Shown: positions 1-8,600 of the stretch, in pieces | How the letters are laid out: each line of letters begins with the position of its first letter | How positions within the stretch are numbered: the stretch's first letter is position 1 | Source of the DNA: Candidatus Rifleibacteriota bacterium | Lineage (GTDB): Bacteria > Riflebacteria > Ozemobacteria > Ozemobacterales > Ozemobacteraceae | Direction of reading: 5' to 3' | Length of the DNA: 40,324 bases | NCBI GenBank assembly: GCA_022704885.1 | Contig: JAKJFO010000015.1 | Coordinates: 1-40,324, forward strand | The notes under the pieces: generated by a model | Databases searched by the model: none | What the model saw: the letters and a program-made list of their open reading frames with translations, nothing else | What the model was told of the DNA's origin: nothing | Made by a program: the position numbers and the translations under genes

Positions 1-768
1 GCTGAACTGTATACTGCCATTGATGAACATGCGAATGTCGTTGCGGGTTCTGGTAACGACAACTCTCTGATATGGACTGTTAACGGTATAGATGATTTCG
101 TCCTGATAAAGTGTGTCTTCGGCATAGGTCGAAATGTGCCCGGCAAAGGCAAAACAGGTGCCCAGCAGCAGCATGCTCGAAACAGCCAGCGTAATCAGCC
201 CCTGGCGGGCCACTATGCGTTCTCTGAATACGTATATCGCAGCAGTCGCTACCGCAACGTTCATGGTGCCGAAGGCCAGACTGGTTCTGATCAGGCCAAG
301 ATGTGGTACAAGAACGATCGGAAACAGCAGCGAGGCGAACAACGCGCCGGCATAGTCAGCTGTCATCACGTTCGACAGAACAATTTTCAGCGTGTTATGT
401 TCTTTGACGATGCGCAAAATTATTGGCAGTTCAAGGCCGACCAGAGTGCCGATTGCTACCGAAACCAGAATCAGAATCGGCGTGTAATTCTCGATGTGGG
501 TGAAAGCGAAAAACAGCATGATCGAGCTCATGCCGCCGACGACGCCGGTGAGCAGTTCGACGAGAATGAACCAGTCATGCAGTTTGCGGCTGATGAAGCG
601 TGAAATAAAAGATCCCAGACCCATCGAACTGACGAAGATACCGATTACCAGAGAAAACTGATAAACCGAGTCGCCGACCAGGTAACTTGAAATGGTGCCG
701 GCGAGCAGCTGGTAAACCAGCGCGCAGACAGAGATAAGAAATACCGCGAATAAAAGAAATACCTGCAA
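1..768 (-). CDS. Membrane-type spermidine synthase-like aminopropyltransferase, N-terminal part (cut by window edge)
   Basis: Reading the minus strand from a TTG at 768 gives 256 codons without a stop up to the window edge, so the gene continues outside. The product is a chain of hydrophobic helices typical of the membrane domain placed before the catalytic domain in SpeE2-type aminopropyltransferases, including LVYQLLAGTISSYLVGDSV near residue 17 and SMGLGSF near residue 43. It then enters the start of the catalytic domain with YQRVVVTR and RMFINGSIQFS, the usual entry of spermidine synthase folds. The family transfers aminopropyl groups from decarboxylated S-adenosylmethionine to polyamines; the substrate here is unknown because the active-site region is not in the window. 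The start is uncertain: an in-frame TAG lies at 817-819 and TTG 768 is the only standard start before the first helix. It follows the DUF350 gene in the same direction but is separated from it by 322 bp holding a repeat. Confidence 0.85.
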   Translation of the reverse strand, partial: MQVFLLFAVFLISVCALVYQLLAGTISSYLVGDSVYQFSLVIGIFVSSMGLGSFISRFISRKLHDWFILVELLTGVVGGMSSIMLFFAFTHIENYTPILILVSVAIGTLVGLELPIILRIVKEHNTLKIVLSNVMTADYAGALFASLLFPIVLVPHLGLIRTSLAFGTMNVAVATAAIYVFRERIVARQGLITLAVSSMLLLGTCFAFAGHISTYAEDTLYQDEIIYTVNSPYQRVVVTRTRNDIRMFINGSIQFS

Positions 769-841
769 TTTTATTACCAGTCGCTTCCGGGGGGAGTGTC
801 GTATGAAGTTGTCCTGCTAGTTCTTTGTCTCACAATGGTTC

Positions 842-1018
842 AAGAATTCAATCTGAGAGTCTCCGCTTCTGCCGGGCTCTCGGCGGAATCTCATTCGCTA
901 CAACTCTCACCAGACGAGAGTATTATTGAGTAGCTATGGCTCTGTGTCAATGTTGCCTGGCTCGAAGTTTTCGCGCCTGAGAAACCCGCCTGCGCCCTTG
1001 TATGATTTTTTAATCATA
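842..1018 (+). repeat. Interspersed structured repeat, copy A (about 170 bp)
   Basis: This stretch fills most of the 322-bp gap between the DUF350 and SpeE-like genes and is nearly the same as 35534-35709, with scattered single-base differences and a one-base length change. Visible structure includes TCCGC/GCGGA arms (about 871-887), a stem ACTCTC/GAGAGT around 903-921 inside outer CTAC/GTAG arms, and a terminal palindrome TATGATT-TTTT-AATCATA at 1001-1018. The strand given is only the reading direction used for comparison. No open reading frame, transposase or target duplication is visible. The remaining bases to 1090 show nothing recognisable. Confidence 0.8.
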
Positions 1019-1090
1019 TGTGAATCCTTTGCCAATCAATCATGCAATTCAAATGTGACAGAGGACTAGAATGATTCCTGTAATCAGTTT

Positions 1091-1321
1091 TCAGTGCATG
1101 GCAGAGGCAATTATGATCGAAAGGCCAAGCATAACTGCACCAATGATGATGCCGAGAGAAGTATTCTGGTCGATTTCGATTTCTTTGCGCACCGAAAAGG
1201 GAGATACTTTGCAGATGATCCAGAAGGCGACCAGATACATGACAAGACCGATAATCGAATAAACGATGGTCGAAAGTATCGGGCCGGTAGAGAGTTCACT
1301 TAAAGCTGATTTGGGGTCCAT
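1091..1321 (-). CDS. DUF350 family membrane protein
   Basis: This 76-residue protein has two hydrophobic helices (about residues 14-37 and 54-75) joined by a short polar stretch with KVSPFSVRKEIE and DQNTSLGIIIGAVMLGLS. That pattern is typical of DUF350 (YjfL-like) proteins, although many family members carry two such units and this one carries a single one. The function of DUF350 is not established; the family is often found beside DUF4178 proteins and aminopropyltransferases, as here. A good ribosome binding site (GGAGA, seven bases before the ATG) supports the start. It lies 25 bp after the 60-residue gene and is probably in one transcript with the DUF4178 genes upstream. Confidence 0.85.
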   Translation of the reverse strand: MDPKSALSELSTGPILSTIVYSIIGLVMYLVAFWIICKVSPFSVRKEIEIDQNTSLGIIIGAVMLGLSIIIASAMH

Positions 1322-1346
1322 TTTTTCTGTCTCCAGTTATTATTGT

Positions 1347-1529
1347 TCATTTGCCATGCATGAAACCGCGGTGAGTGCCGCGCATGCTGACGCTGCGTTC
1401 GCGCAGGTTCTTGTCGGCGTTGACCTGAGGCGGTTCGTAGAACCCCTCGGGGCGCATGAAATCGGTGGCGATTGCCAGCACCGTAATAGTGCTGAAAACA
1501 GCCGCAAACAGCAGTGCAAGTTTATTCAT
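1347..1529 (-). CDS. Small exported or membrane-anchored protein (60 aa), unknown
   Basis: A 60-residue reading frame whose first 22 residues look like a signal peptide or membrane anchor (MNKLALLFAAVFSTITVLAI), followed by a short polar, proline- and arginine-containing tail (MRPEGFYEPPQVNADKNLRE). Its ATG overlaps the TGA of the preceding DUF4178 gene in a TGATG arrangement, which favours coupled translation and is the main reason to believe it is real. The position between DUF4178 and DUF350 corresponds to where related loci often carry an extra small protein, but I recognise no domain in it. Confidence 0.6.
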   Translation of the reverse strand: MNKLALLFAAVFSTITVLAIATDFMRPEGFYEPPQVNADKNLRERSVSMRGTHRGFMHGK

Positions 1530-2839
1530 CAGTCATCATCCTCGTCTTCACCCCAGCGTTGTTTTTCAAAACGGTAGGTACGTATTAAATAGGGAGCTGC
1601 CAGAAGCAGCGAGATAAAGAACCAGGCAAGGGTGTGATGCCCGAGGCGCACGCCCTTGCGAATTTCGACACTGACAGCTCGCAGTGAAAAGTTTGGATCG
1701 GCAATGCTGGTTTCGCCGCGGTTTCCCTCGCCTTCGATATCGATTTTGTAATTGCCGGCTTCGGGAACTCTGAAATATACGGTTTCATAGCGGGAACCTT
1801 CTGACCAGCTTTCTCCACCCTCAACCCCGTGATAATAAGAAACTTCAGCTGGCATAACACAAAACTCTTCTGTTTCTGAGGCATTGACGACCCTGATATC
1901 GAAAAATGCCCAGGCATTGTCGAGGTGATTGGCGTAAACGGTTGCGCTGTAAAGAGTTCCGGGCGAATCGATGACGAACTCATCGGTTATACCACTGTCT
2001 TTAAACACTTCTTCGCCAAGATTAGCGTTGGCAACATAGACGCCCCCGCTTGAAGAGACGATAAAATACATCAGCAGGGCTATAACAGAGGCAATCAGCG
2101 AGCCATGTGCCATTGATTTGTAGAGGGGCGAGCAGTTGAGGGGCTGACAGGCAAAAACCGTAGACGGACTGATGCCCTCGATCTTGAAAGCTTCGCTGAT
2201 TTCTTTGTAGCTGATGTATTCACCCCAGAAATACTCGATTTCAGCGGCGCGCGATTCGATCGAATAGAGTAAGGGCGGGCAGATGGCGTCGAGATATCTG
2301 ATCGTTTCATTCTGCTTTGCCTGCCAGGTCAGTTCGCCTTCGACATAAGTCAGCTTCGCCGTAGCACATTCAAAGACCTTGAAAGTCTGGCCACGCACCT
2401 CGAATTTTGATTTGAGTGGCATGACTATTTCGACATCGGTTTCGGGCAAGTCTTTGACCTCGTGCATCAAAACCCAGTGCCCGTCTTCATAGCATAGATA
2501 CACGTAACCATGCGTGTACGAAAACATGAGATATTCGAGCCAGCGGTAGACTTCACCGTCTTCGCGCTGCTCATACTGCAACACGCCGATGACGGTAAAT
2601 TCAACATTTTTGAGCTTGCCGCGGGCGCCAATTGCAAGAGGCATGAAGGGACGCTTCTGATTGATAAAACGGTGCAGTACGGCGAACTCATTTTTGTTGT
2701 CGAGACAGGACCCGCAATACTGGCAGACGATCGTTCTGACATTATGACCACCACGGATCGCTATGGCTCCGCCGCATTGCGTGCATTTAAGGCTTTTCAG
2801 TCTGGCGGTGGCGGGATTCGCGGGTTTCATCTGGTTCAT
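1529..2839 (-). CDS. Zinc-ribbon DUF4178 membrane protein (long form)
   Basis: A 436-residue protein. The N-terminus has a zinc ribbon (CTQCGG then CQYCGS, about residues 18-40), followed by a DUF4178 domain (about 55-160, with IGARGKLKNVEFTVIGVLQY and YEDGHWVLMHEV). A membrane segment follows at about 250-275 (SLIASVIALLMYFIVSSS), then a beta-rich extracytoplasmic part, and a second membrane segment near the C-terminus before an acidic tail (GEDEDDD). The open frame extends further upstream to 3013, but that part overlaps the previous gene. The ATG at 2839 forms an ATGA overlap with the previous stop and sits just before the zinc ribbon, so it is preferred. DUF4178 has no proven activity; it tends to sit with DUF350 and aminopropyltransferases, as here. 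Confidence 0.85.
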   Translation of the reverse strand: MNQMKPANPATARLKSLKCTQCGGAIAIRGGHNVRTIVCQYCGSCLDNKNEFAVLHRFINQKRPFMPLAIGARGKLKNVEFTVIGVLQYEQREDGEVYRWLEYLMFSYTHGYVYLCYEDGHWVLMHEVKDLPETDVEIVMPLKSKFEVRGQTFKVFECATAKLTYVEGELTWQAKQNETIRYLDAICPPLLYSIESRAAEIEYFWGEYISYKEISEAFKIEGISPSTVFACQPLNCSPLYKSMAHGSLIASVIALLMYFIVSSSGGVYVANANLGEEVFKDSGITDEFVIDSPGTLYSATVYANHLDNAWAFFDIRVVNASETEEFCVMPAEVSYYHGVEGGESWSEGSRYETVYFRVPEAGNYKIDIEGEGNRGETSIADPNFSLRAVSVEIRKGVRLGHHTLAWFFISLLLAAPYLIRTYRFEKQRWGEDEDDD

Positions 2840-3444
2840 ACCCGGGCGATATCGAAGGGATCGATCCAGACGCCCTTGTAGCAGTCGACAGCGTTGTTCT
2901 GATATTCGATGGTGAATGACAGACGTTTGGGCCCGAGCAGATCTACATAATTGTAGGTCTCGTTCGGAATAATCTTGAACGGGAGTTCGCCCTCGGCACC
3001 AACCATGGTACAACTGTTCTTTTCGATAACCGTCATTTTGATCCGGTTTATCAACAGGCTGCCGCCGACTCTGAGTTCTTCAAATGACGGAATCTTCAAG
3101 TCTTTCTGCACCAGCGACTCGATGGCGATTTCGCCTTCATCAACCGAAACCCAGCTTTCTTTGCCATTGTCGCTTCTTACGTACCATTCATCCCACCAGC
3201 CGTCGCCATAGTCGTAACGAACCCGACCAACCGGGGTGAACTTCCAGTCTTTGTGGCAAAAAGCACGGTGCAGTTCAAAAATACTGGGAAAATCGGTAAG
3301 TATGACTGACTTGCCAACGTCTTCGAGTCGGCCGGAATTGAGCAGGTGAGTTGAGTTGCAGGCGGGGCAGACTACCATCTGCGGCGACCGCGTCATCTGG
3401 TTGATGACGTTACCACATGAAGGGCAGGTAAGACTGACCGGCAT
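2836..3444 (-). CDS. Zinc-ribbon DUF4178 protein (short form)
   Basis: A 202-residue soluble protein with an N-terminal zinc ribbon (CPSCGN at 7-12 and CPACNS at 27-32) followed by DUF4178-like sequence (about 65-115, with WKFTPVGRVRYDYGDGWWDEW and the SWVSVDEGEI strand). The later part repeats the same kind of fold in weaker form (GGSLLINRIKMTVIEKN, about 126-143), so two DUF4178-like units may be present. It is the first gene of the DUF4178/60-aa/DUF350 unit. The start has a strong ribosome binding site (GGGGAG, six bases before the ATG). It shares family with the next gene but lacks its membrane segments. Confidence 0.85.
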   Translation of the reverse strand: MPVSLTCPSCGNVINQMTRSPQMVVCPACNSTHLLNSGRLEDVGKSVILTDFPSIFELHRAFCHKDWKFTPVGRVRYDYGDGWWDEWYVRSDNGKESWVSVDEGEIAIESLVQKDLKIPSFEELRVGGSLLINRIKMTVIEKNSCTMVGAEGELPFKIIPNETYNYVDLLGPKRLSFTIEYQNNAVDCYKGVWIDPFDIARV

Positions 3445-3469
3445 ATCTGGCTCCCCTCGTCAAATTTTA

Positions 3470-3503
3470 ACTATTGTATAACTAAAATTCAGGCGGTGTC
3501 CAG
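3470..3503 (-). promoter_or_regulatory. Possible promoter for the DUF4178-DUF350 unit
   Basis: On the minus strand a TGGACA element inside the preceding hairpin is followed after about 16 bases by TATACAAT, a short distance before the DUF4178 gene start at 3444. The match is moderate, so this is tentative. Confidence 0.3.
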
Positions 3504-3519
3504 TAAACGAACACCGCCT
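3491..3519 (-). terminator. Hairpin after the esterase gene
   Basis: A 9-bp perfect stem AGGCGGTGT/ACACCGCCT with an 11-base loop lies nine bases past the esterase stop. On the minus strand it is followed by GAATTTTAG, a weak T-rich tail. It probably ends the ATP-grasp/esterase transcript. Confidence 0.6.
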
Positions 3520-3527
3520 GCAGGCAG

Positions 3528-4331
3528 TCAGATCGAGTGAAAATTCAGCAGAAAGTCTTTGCTTTGCTGAGAATTCATGCGGTGCTTGCTGGTCAAAAAA
3601 CCGGCCCGTTCGAATTTGCCAAGAAAATAGATGATCATCTTTTTCCACCAGGGCCAGTCGTGGTTGACATCGTAGCCCCAGAGGTCAAGCATGACCGGAA
3701 TTCCGGCATTGCGAAGGTTGTTACACATGGTGATGGCTTCGCCGTTCCATTCTTCCCAGGCTCCCTGGCCGCTGCAGACGACAAGCAGATTCTGCAACAG
3801 CTGTTTTTTTGCTTTGTCGCTCATGGCAGAGCTGTAATACATTGGATTGTGGGCGTAGATATCGCCGTTACTGTGCCCGCCGACCGCGAAATCTATGTTG
3901 TAGCAGCCACTCAAGGCGATGCCGGAATCGAAAACATCGGGGTGACGCAACGCGAAGTTGGCGGCATGATAGGCGCCAAAACTGCAGCCATGCGTGAGAA
4001 TGCCGGCTCCAGCGTGGCCGTCTTCGAGAATGTGAGACACGATCTCATTTCTGATCGCCCAGTCATAATCGTTGGCGCGTTTTGCCCGATCGGCCGGCGG
4101 CTGATTCGAGAACCAGCTCTGGTGATCCATGCTGTCAACGCAGTAGACATGGATCTTACCGTCGAGAATGAACGGTGCGATGGTATCGATCATACCGAAA
4201 TTTTCGTAGTCGAAAAAGCGCCCCTCCTGAGAGGGGAAGACCATTACCGGTTTGCCGCCGGTTCCGTAGACGAGCATTTCCATGGGCTGTCCGAGGGCTT
4301 TGCTCGGAATCTGCCGGTATTCGCGATTCAT
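3528..4331 (-). CDS. Esterase family alpha/beta hydrolase
   Basis: A 267-residue alpha/beta hydrolase of the putative esterase (esterase D/PHB depolymerase-like) type. The nucleophile elbow is GCSFG with Ser117. The C-terminal VNHDWPWWKKMI (His224) is the usual G/N-H-x-W catalytic histidine region, and KPVMVFPSQEGRFFDY near the start matches the oxyanion-side strand of this family. The acid residue is not certain from reading alone. No signal peptide is seen, so it is likely cytoplasmic. It starts immediately after the ATP-grasp stop codon (no bases between), so the two are almost certainly translated together and may act on the same amide- or ester-linked product. The substrate is unknown. 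Confidence 0.85.
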   Translation of the reverse strand: MNREYRQIPSKALGQPMEMLVYGTGGKPVMVFPSQEGRFFDYENFGMIDTIAPFILDGKIHVYCVDSMDHQSWFSNQPPADRAKRANDYDWAIRNEIVSHILEDGHAGAGILTHGCSFGAYHAANFALRHPDVFDSGIALSGCYNIDFAVGGHSNGDIYAHNPMYYSSAMSDKAKKQLLQNLLVVCSGQGAWEEWNGEAITMCNNLRNAGIPVMLDLWGYDVNHDWPWWKKMIIYFLGKFERAGFLTSKHRMNSQQSKDFLLNFHSI

Positions 4332-5489
4332 TCAGGCCTCCCAGGTGATATCTTTGATGATTTCCATGAGTTCGTCGAGATCAGCTGATCGGGCAAGATA
4401 GCCCCAATGACCCATGACCGAGTATTCAATCGGGTTCATCGGCTGGCTGTGCGCGATTTTGTGGTTCCACTTGATGTAGAGCTGATCGTGAGAATAGCGA
4501 TAGGGGCGGTTGTGTTTGCGGCCGACAAAGGCACAGTGATAGCGGCGGGTGAAATTGCGCTTCGGATCTTTGCCGCCCATTATCGCTGCCCACCAGTCGT
4601 AGACGTCGATGTCGCTGGAAAAGTTGAACATGTGCGTTGTCAGTCCGCCCGGCGGCCGCATGTTGATTTCGAGTGCCAGCAGTGACTGATCAGGCTTTCT
4701 GAAGAATTCGATGTGAAAGAATTTTTCTTTGACGCCGGCGGTCTTAACGATCTGGCGACCGTATTTTTCGAGGTCGGCCGGTATTTCTTTAACATTGTAA
4801 TACCAGACGTTTTCGTCGTGTACGACGACCTTGTGAATATCATTGCTGAAGATGTGCGAGGTATAGAAGACAATGTTGCCGTTCTGGTCGGTCAGACCGT
4901 CGAAAGAGATGAGTCCTCCCTCGACGAAGTCTTCGATGAAATAGTCATAACTCTGTCTTATATTGAAAAAGTTCTGAAGGTCAGCATCAGTTCTGATTGT
5001 ATAGGTGTCGGCGGCGCCAACCCCGATGTCAGGCTTGATGAAGGCCGGGAATTTGCCGCCGATGAATTTGCGGCACTGCTCGATGGTTTTTACCAGTTCA
5101 CCACGCGCGCATGGAACTTTGGCGCGGGTAAAAAGATCTTTCATTTTTGATTTGCGTTTGATGAACTGCAGTTCTGCCGGCTTCGGGCCGGTAATGTCGA
5201 ATTTTTCGCGCAGTATGGCTTCGAGTTCGATCCAGGGTTCGAGATGTGATTCGACGCGGTCGATTTTGCCGATGTGATCGTTGAAAAAGCCGCAGCCCTG
5301 AATGACCTGCTCGACATTTTCGAGTTTGTCAACCTTGTAGTGGCCGTTCATGGCGTTGCGCAGGCGCGGGTCGAGCGCTTCGTCAGGGAGATCAGAGATT
5401 CCGAATACTCTGACCCCGTATCTGGCGAGAGATTCTACGAATTGTGAATAATGAGCAGGATAATGTGGCGAAAGATATACCAGATTCAT
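4332..5489 (-). CDS. ATP-grasp domain ligase
   Basis: A 385-residue protein with an ATP-grasp fold. The N-terminal part (1-100) is a Rossmann-like pre-domain. FIKPDIGVGA carries the nucleotide-binding lysine (Lys152), and HIEF (Glu261) with LALEINMRPPGG (Glu274, Asn276) supplies the metal-binding acids and Asn. Such enzymes form amide, peptide or thioester bonds by way of an acyl phosphate; the actual substrates cannot be told from sequence. It resembles the carbamoyl-phosphate-synthase/carboxylate-amine ligase branch and not the glutathionylspermidine synthetase branch. A ribosome binding site (GGAG, eight bases before the ATG) supports the start. It is first in a unit with the esterase, and the DUF4178/DUF350/aminopropyltransferase genes follow in the same direction. 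Confidence 0.88.
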   Translation of the reverse strand: MNLVYLSPHYPAHYSQFVESLARYGVRVFGISDLPDEALDPRLRNAMNGHYKVDKLENVEQVIQGCGFFNDHIGKIDRVESHLEPWIELEAILREKFDITGPKPAELQFIKRKSKMKDLFTRAKVPCARGELVKTIEQCRKFIGGKFPAFIKPDIGVGAADTYTIRTDADLQNFFNIRQSYDYFIEDFVEGGLISFDGLTDQNGNIVFYTSHIFSNDIHKVVVHDENVWYYNVKEIPADLEKYGRQIVKTAGVKEKFFHIEFFRKPDQSLLALEINMRPPGGLTTHMFNFSSDIDVYDWWAAIMGGKDPKRNFTRRYHCAFVGRKHNRPYRYSHDQLYIKWNHKIAHSQPMNPIEYSVMGHWGYLARSADLDELMEIIKDITWEA

Positions 5490-5522
5490 CAGCGATTCTC
5501 CGACTTGTCAGTTAATTGAATA

Positions 5523-5552
5523 TTTATACACGATTTTACCGCCAACTGTGAA
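5523..5552 (-). promoter_or_regulatory. Predicted promoter of the ATP-grasp/esterase unit
   Basis: On the minus strand TTCACA (5547-5552) and TATAAA (5523-5528) are separated by 18 bases, about 35 bases before the ATP-grasp start. It sits in the 189-bp divergent gap between the ATP-grasp and clostripain genes, which also holds T-rich tracts near 5576-5590. Confidence 0.5.
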
Positions 5553-5602
5553 GAAATTACGCAGAATTTCAGAGTTTTTTTTGTTTTTTTATGTTGAAAG
5601 GG

Positions 5603-5632
5603 TTACGTTATGCGGAAAAAATAGGTTATAAT
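5603..5632 (+). promoter_or_regulatory. Predicted promoter of the clostripain gene
   Basis: TTACGT (5603-5608) and a perfect TATAAT (5627-5632) are separated by 18 bases, with the clostripain start at 5679. The -10 is ideal, the -35 only partial. Confidence 0.45.
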
Positions 5633-5678
5633 TCATTATTATGTACGCCCTGTCAGCACCTGGTAAGGAGAATGGAAT

Positions 5679-8600
5679 ATGAGAAAGCGCTTACTGGCTA
5701 TATTGATGGTGTTGTTCTACCTTGCGACGTTCATGCCGCTATGGAGTGCAACAACCACAGCTACAACAACAACCAAGAAGAAAAAACCGGCAACAGCAAC
5801 TACCAGGCCGGCGGTCAAAAAGAAACCGGCGACTGCTGCCAGCAAACCGGCTACCAAAAAGAAGCCGGCCGCTAAAAAGAAGTCGGCAACGCAGGTGGCT
5901 GCAGCCTCTAAAGCCAGAGTCGACGCAGCTTCGCAGCAGGCGTTGATCGGCGAAATCGCGATGCTGCGTGAAGTCTGGCTGCGCAAGATCACTCTCGAAT
6001 ATCTTGGCGACAAGCGTTCAGAAGCTTTGCTTGCCAGTCTGATCGCTGATTTCCCGAAGCGCCTGCAGCGCAATTTCATCGAGAACATTACCGGCGACTA
6101 CAAGGCTGAATTCATGGCCAACTACGCGGCCAAAGCTGAAGACGTTGCAGACAAAGCCCTGACATTGATGGGTGACAAGCCCGGACTCGACGGCCTGCTT
6201 GGCAAGGTTATCAAGGAGTCGGGTTTTCCGCTCGATCTGGCTTACATGGATCTGGTTAAAAAGCTGGTAGAGCGCCGCAAGTTTCAGGCTAACAATAAAG
6301 AAGCCGGTGCCGACAAACTGGCTGAATACTGGCAGTCTGTCTATACCACCATGAAAGCCAACGCGAAAAAATCGCGTTATGATGCAGTCGCTGCCATCTA
6401 CAAAGATGTTCCAGCCAATGAATTTCCGATTTCTTGGTATGACGATGCTCAGTATGCAGTGGCATTCGAAACCGAAGGCGGCCAGCCGGCTGCTGTAGGT
6501 CCGCAGGTACGTAAACCCTGGACTGTTCTTGCCTACATCTGCGCCGACAACGATCTTGAACGCTTCGGTCTGCAGGATGTCAACGAAATGGAACTGGTTG
6601 GCAGCAGTGACAAAGTAAATATCATAGCCCAGATCGACCGCATGAAAGAGGGTAACGAGGGGGCAACCATTGCTGACGGCAACTGGACCGGCACCCGTCG
6701 CTATTATGTGACCAGAGACACTGACATGGGCAAGATTGGCAGCCAGATGGTCGGCAATCTTGGCGAACAGGACATGGGCGACAAGAAGACGCTGGCCGAA
6801 TTCCTCAAATGGGGTGTAACTACTTACCCGGCCGACAATGTTCTGGTTGTCATCTGGAACCATGGCGCCGGCTGGCTTGGCGTGGCGCATGACCAGGATT
6901 CGGACAACATGCTCAGTATGACAGATGTTTCATGGGCTCTGCGCGAAGGCCAGAAAGAGCTTTCGAAAGTCAACGGCAAGGCTTCCAAATTTGCCATCGT
7001 CGATTTTGACGCCTGTCTGATGGGCACTATCGAAGTTGCTTATGAGCTTTCCGATTGCGCTCAGTTTCTGGTCGCATCTGAAGAAAATGAACCCGGTCAG
7101 GGCATGCCTTATGCCGATTATCTTGGCCCTCTCGTCAAGAACCCGGCCTTGAGCGCGCGCGAAATGACCAAACGCATGGTTGGCACCTATGTCTATTCTT
7201 ATGCCAAGGGCGGCTCGGCCACCAACCAGTTCATCATGGGTTCGCCGGTAACCAAGTCTTCAACAGATCTCAGCAAATTGCCGGCGCTGGTCAAAAAGTT
7301 CGATGCACTTGGCAAGGCTCTGCTCGCCAATCATGAGCTGTATGCCGATCTGCTGGTCAGCGACAGCGGCAAGTTCGCTTCGATCAAGCGCTATTCTGAC
7401 AACAGTCTGGTCGACCTGGTCGACTTTGCGCACAAGCTGGCGCAGGTGCCGGAGATTCCTTCCAATGTGCGCGAAATCTGCATCGACATCATCAAGACAA
7501 TTGGTTACCCGGTCGAAGACAGCAAGCTGGCGCAGCCGGTAATCATCACCAGTGAGCAGCCCGGCGTTGTCGTCTGGGGTTACAACAACTGGCGCATGCC
7601 ACCAAAAGAACTCTGGCCGGCTGGTACGCGCGTTTTCAACTCACGTCTGGCCATGACGCCCCTTAAAGAGCTGCAGGGTGGCGGTTTCTACGTTAAGATC
7701 GGCCCATTCGAGCCGGTCAAGGATGAAGCACTTGAGAAGATCGTATTCGTCGATGAAATCAACTATCAGATCGTTCTCAAAGATGGCAAATCTCTCGACA
7801 AGCGTCGCATCAAGCAGGGCAAAGAATATCTTATCGTTTCGAAGTTCCCCGAAAGTTCGCCGATGGTCATCGAAGGCCATACGCAGGGCATGGGCGACAG
7901 CCATGGTCTGAGCCTCTATTTCCCGCAGGCACATAACTTCCGGAACACCTACAAGGCGCTCAAATTCGCCAAAGATACAAGCTGGGACGAATTCCTCGAA
8001 AAAACTCCGGTGTTCAAGCGTAATGCCGAAGTGCTGCTGTGTGGCCAGATGGTCGAAGACATGATGACACTGCCCCTGATCGCTCAGGCTCTCAAGGCTA
8101 ACGATGTTAAATTCCAGATCCTCTGGGATCCCTCGGTATTCGGTTTTGAATTCAAATCGATTCTGCGACAGTTCGCCGATAAGGGTGTGGTAATTACCGA
8201 CAGCGTGAGTGCCAGCAGCATGGGCCAGCTGGCTCCGAGTTCAGATGACCTCAAGGATTATCTCGACAAAGGCGGCAGCTTGATGATCGCAGCGCAGTCG
8301 TTTGGCAAATCGAACATTCATCGCAGTCTGCTCAAGGATTACTTCAAGTTCACCTTTGTTTCCGAAGAAAAAGACTTTGACGAAATGATCTGCAAGGGCA
8401 AAAACGAGTTCAAGTTCGAGCTCAACGGCAGCGAATCAGCCAAAACTGCTGAAGACGTGACAATCATGAAAGTCGGTGGTAACGGCAAACTGTTTGTAAC
8501 CATGCCTGACGGTCGTGGTGCGGCTATTCATATTTCTGACACGGCTTCTGGCGGCGCAAAGTATTCTGGTATCTATCTTGGATTCAGGTATGAAGCAGTT

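Noticed and set aside
136..603. Open frames on the plus strand, up to 155 codons
   Set aside because: They lie antisense to the continuous membrane aminopropyltransferase frame and encode no recognisable domain.
2840..3013. Longer N-terminus for the second DUF4178 protein
   Set aside because: It would overlap the upstream DUF4178 coding region by 174 bp, and the ATGA overlap gives a better start.
3537..4388. A 283-codon plus-strand frame
   Set aside because: It mirrors the esterase gene, which has clear catalytic motifs and is coupled to the ATP-grasp gene.
5760..5890. Possible tandem DNA repeat
   Set aside because: The repetition follows from the Lys-Ala-Pro-rich protein segment of the clostripain and is not an exact DNA repeat array.
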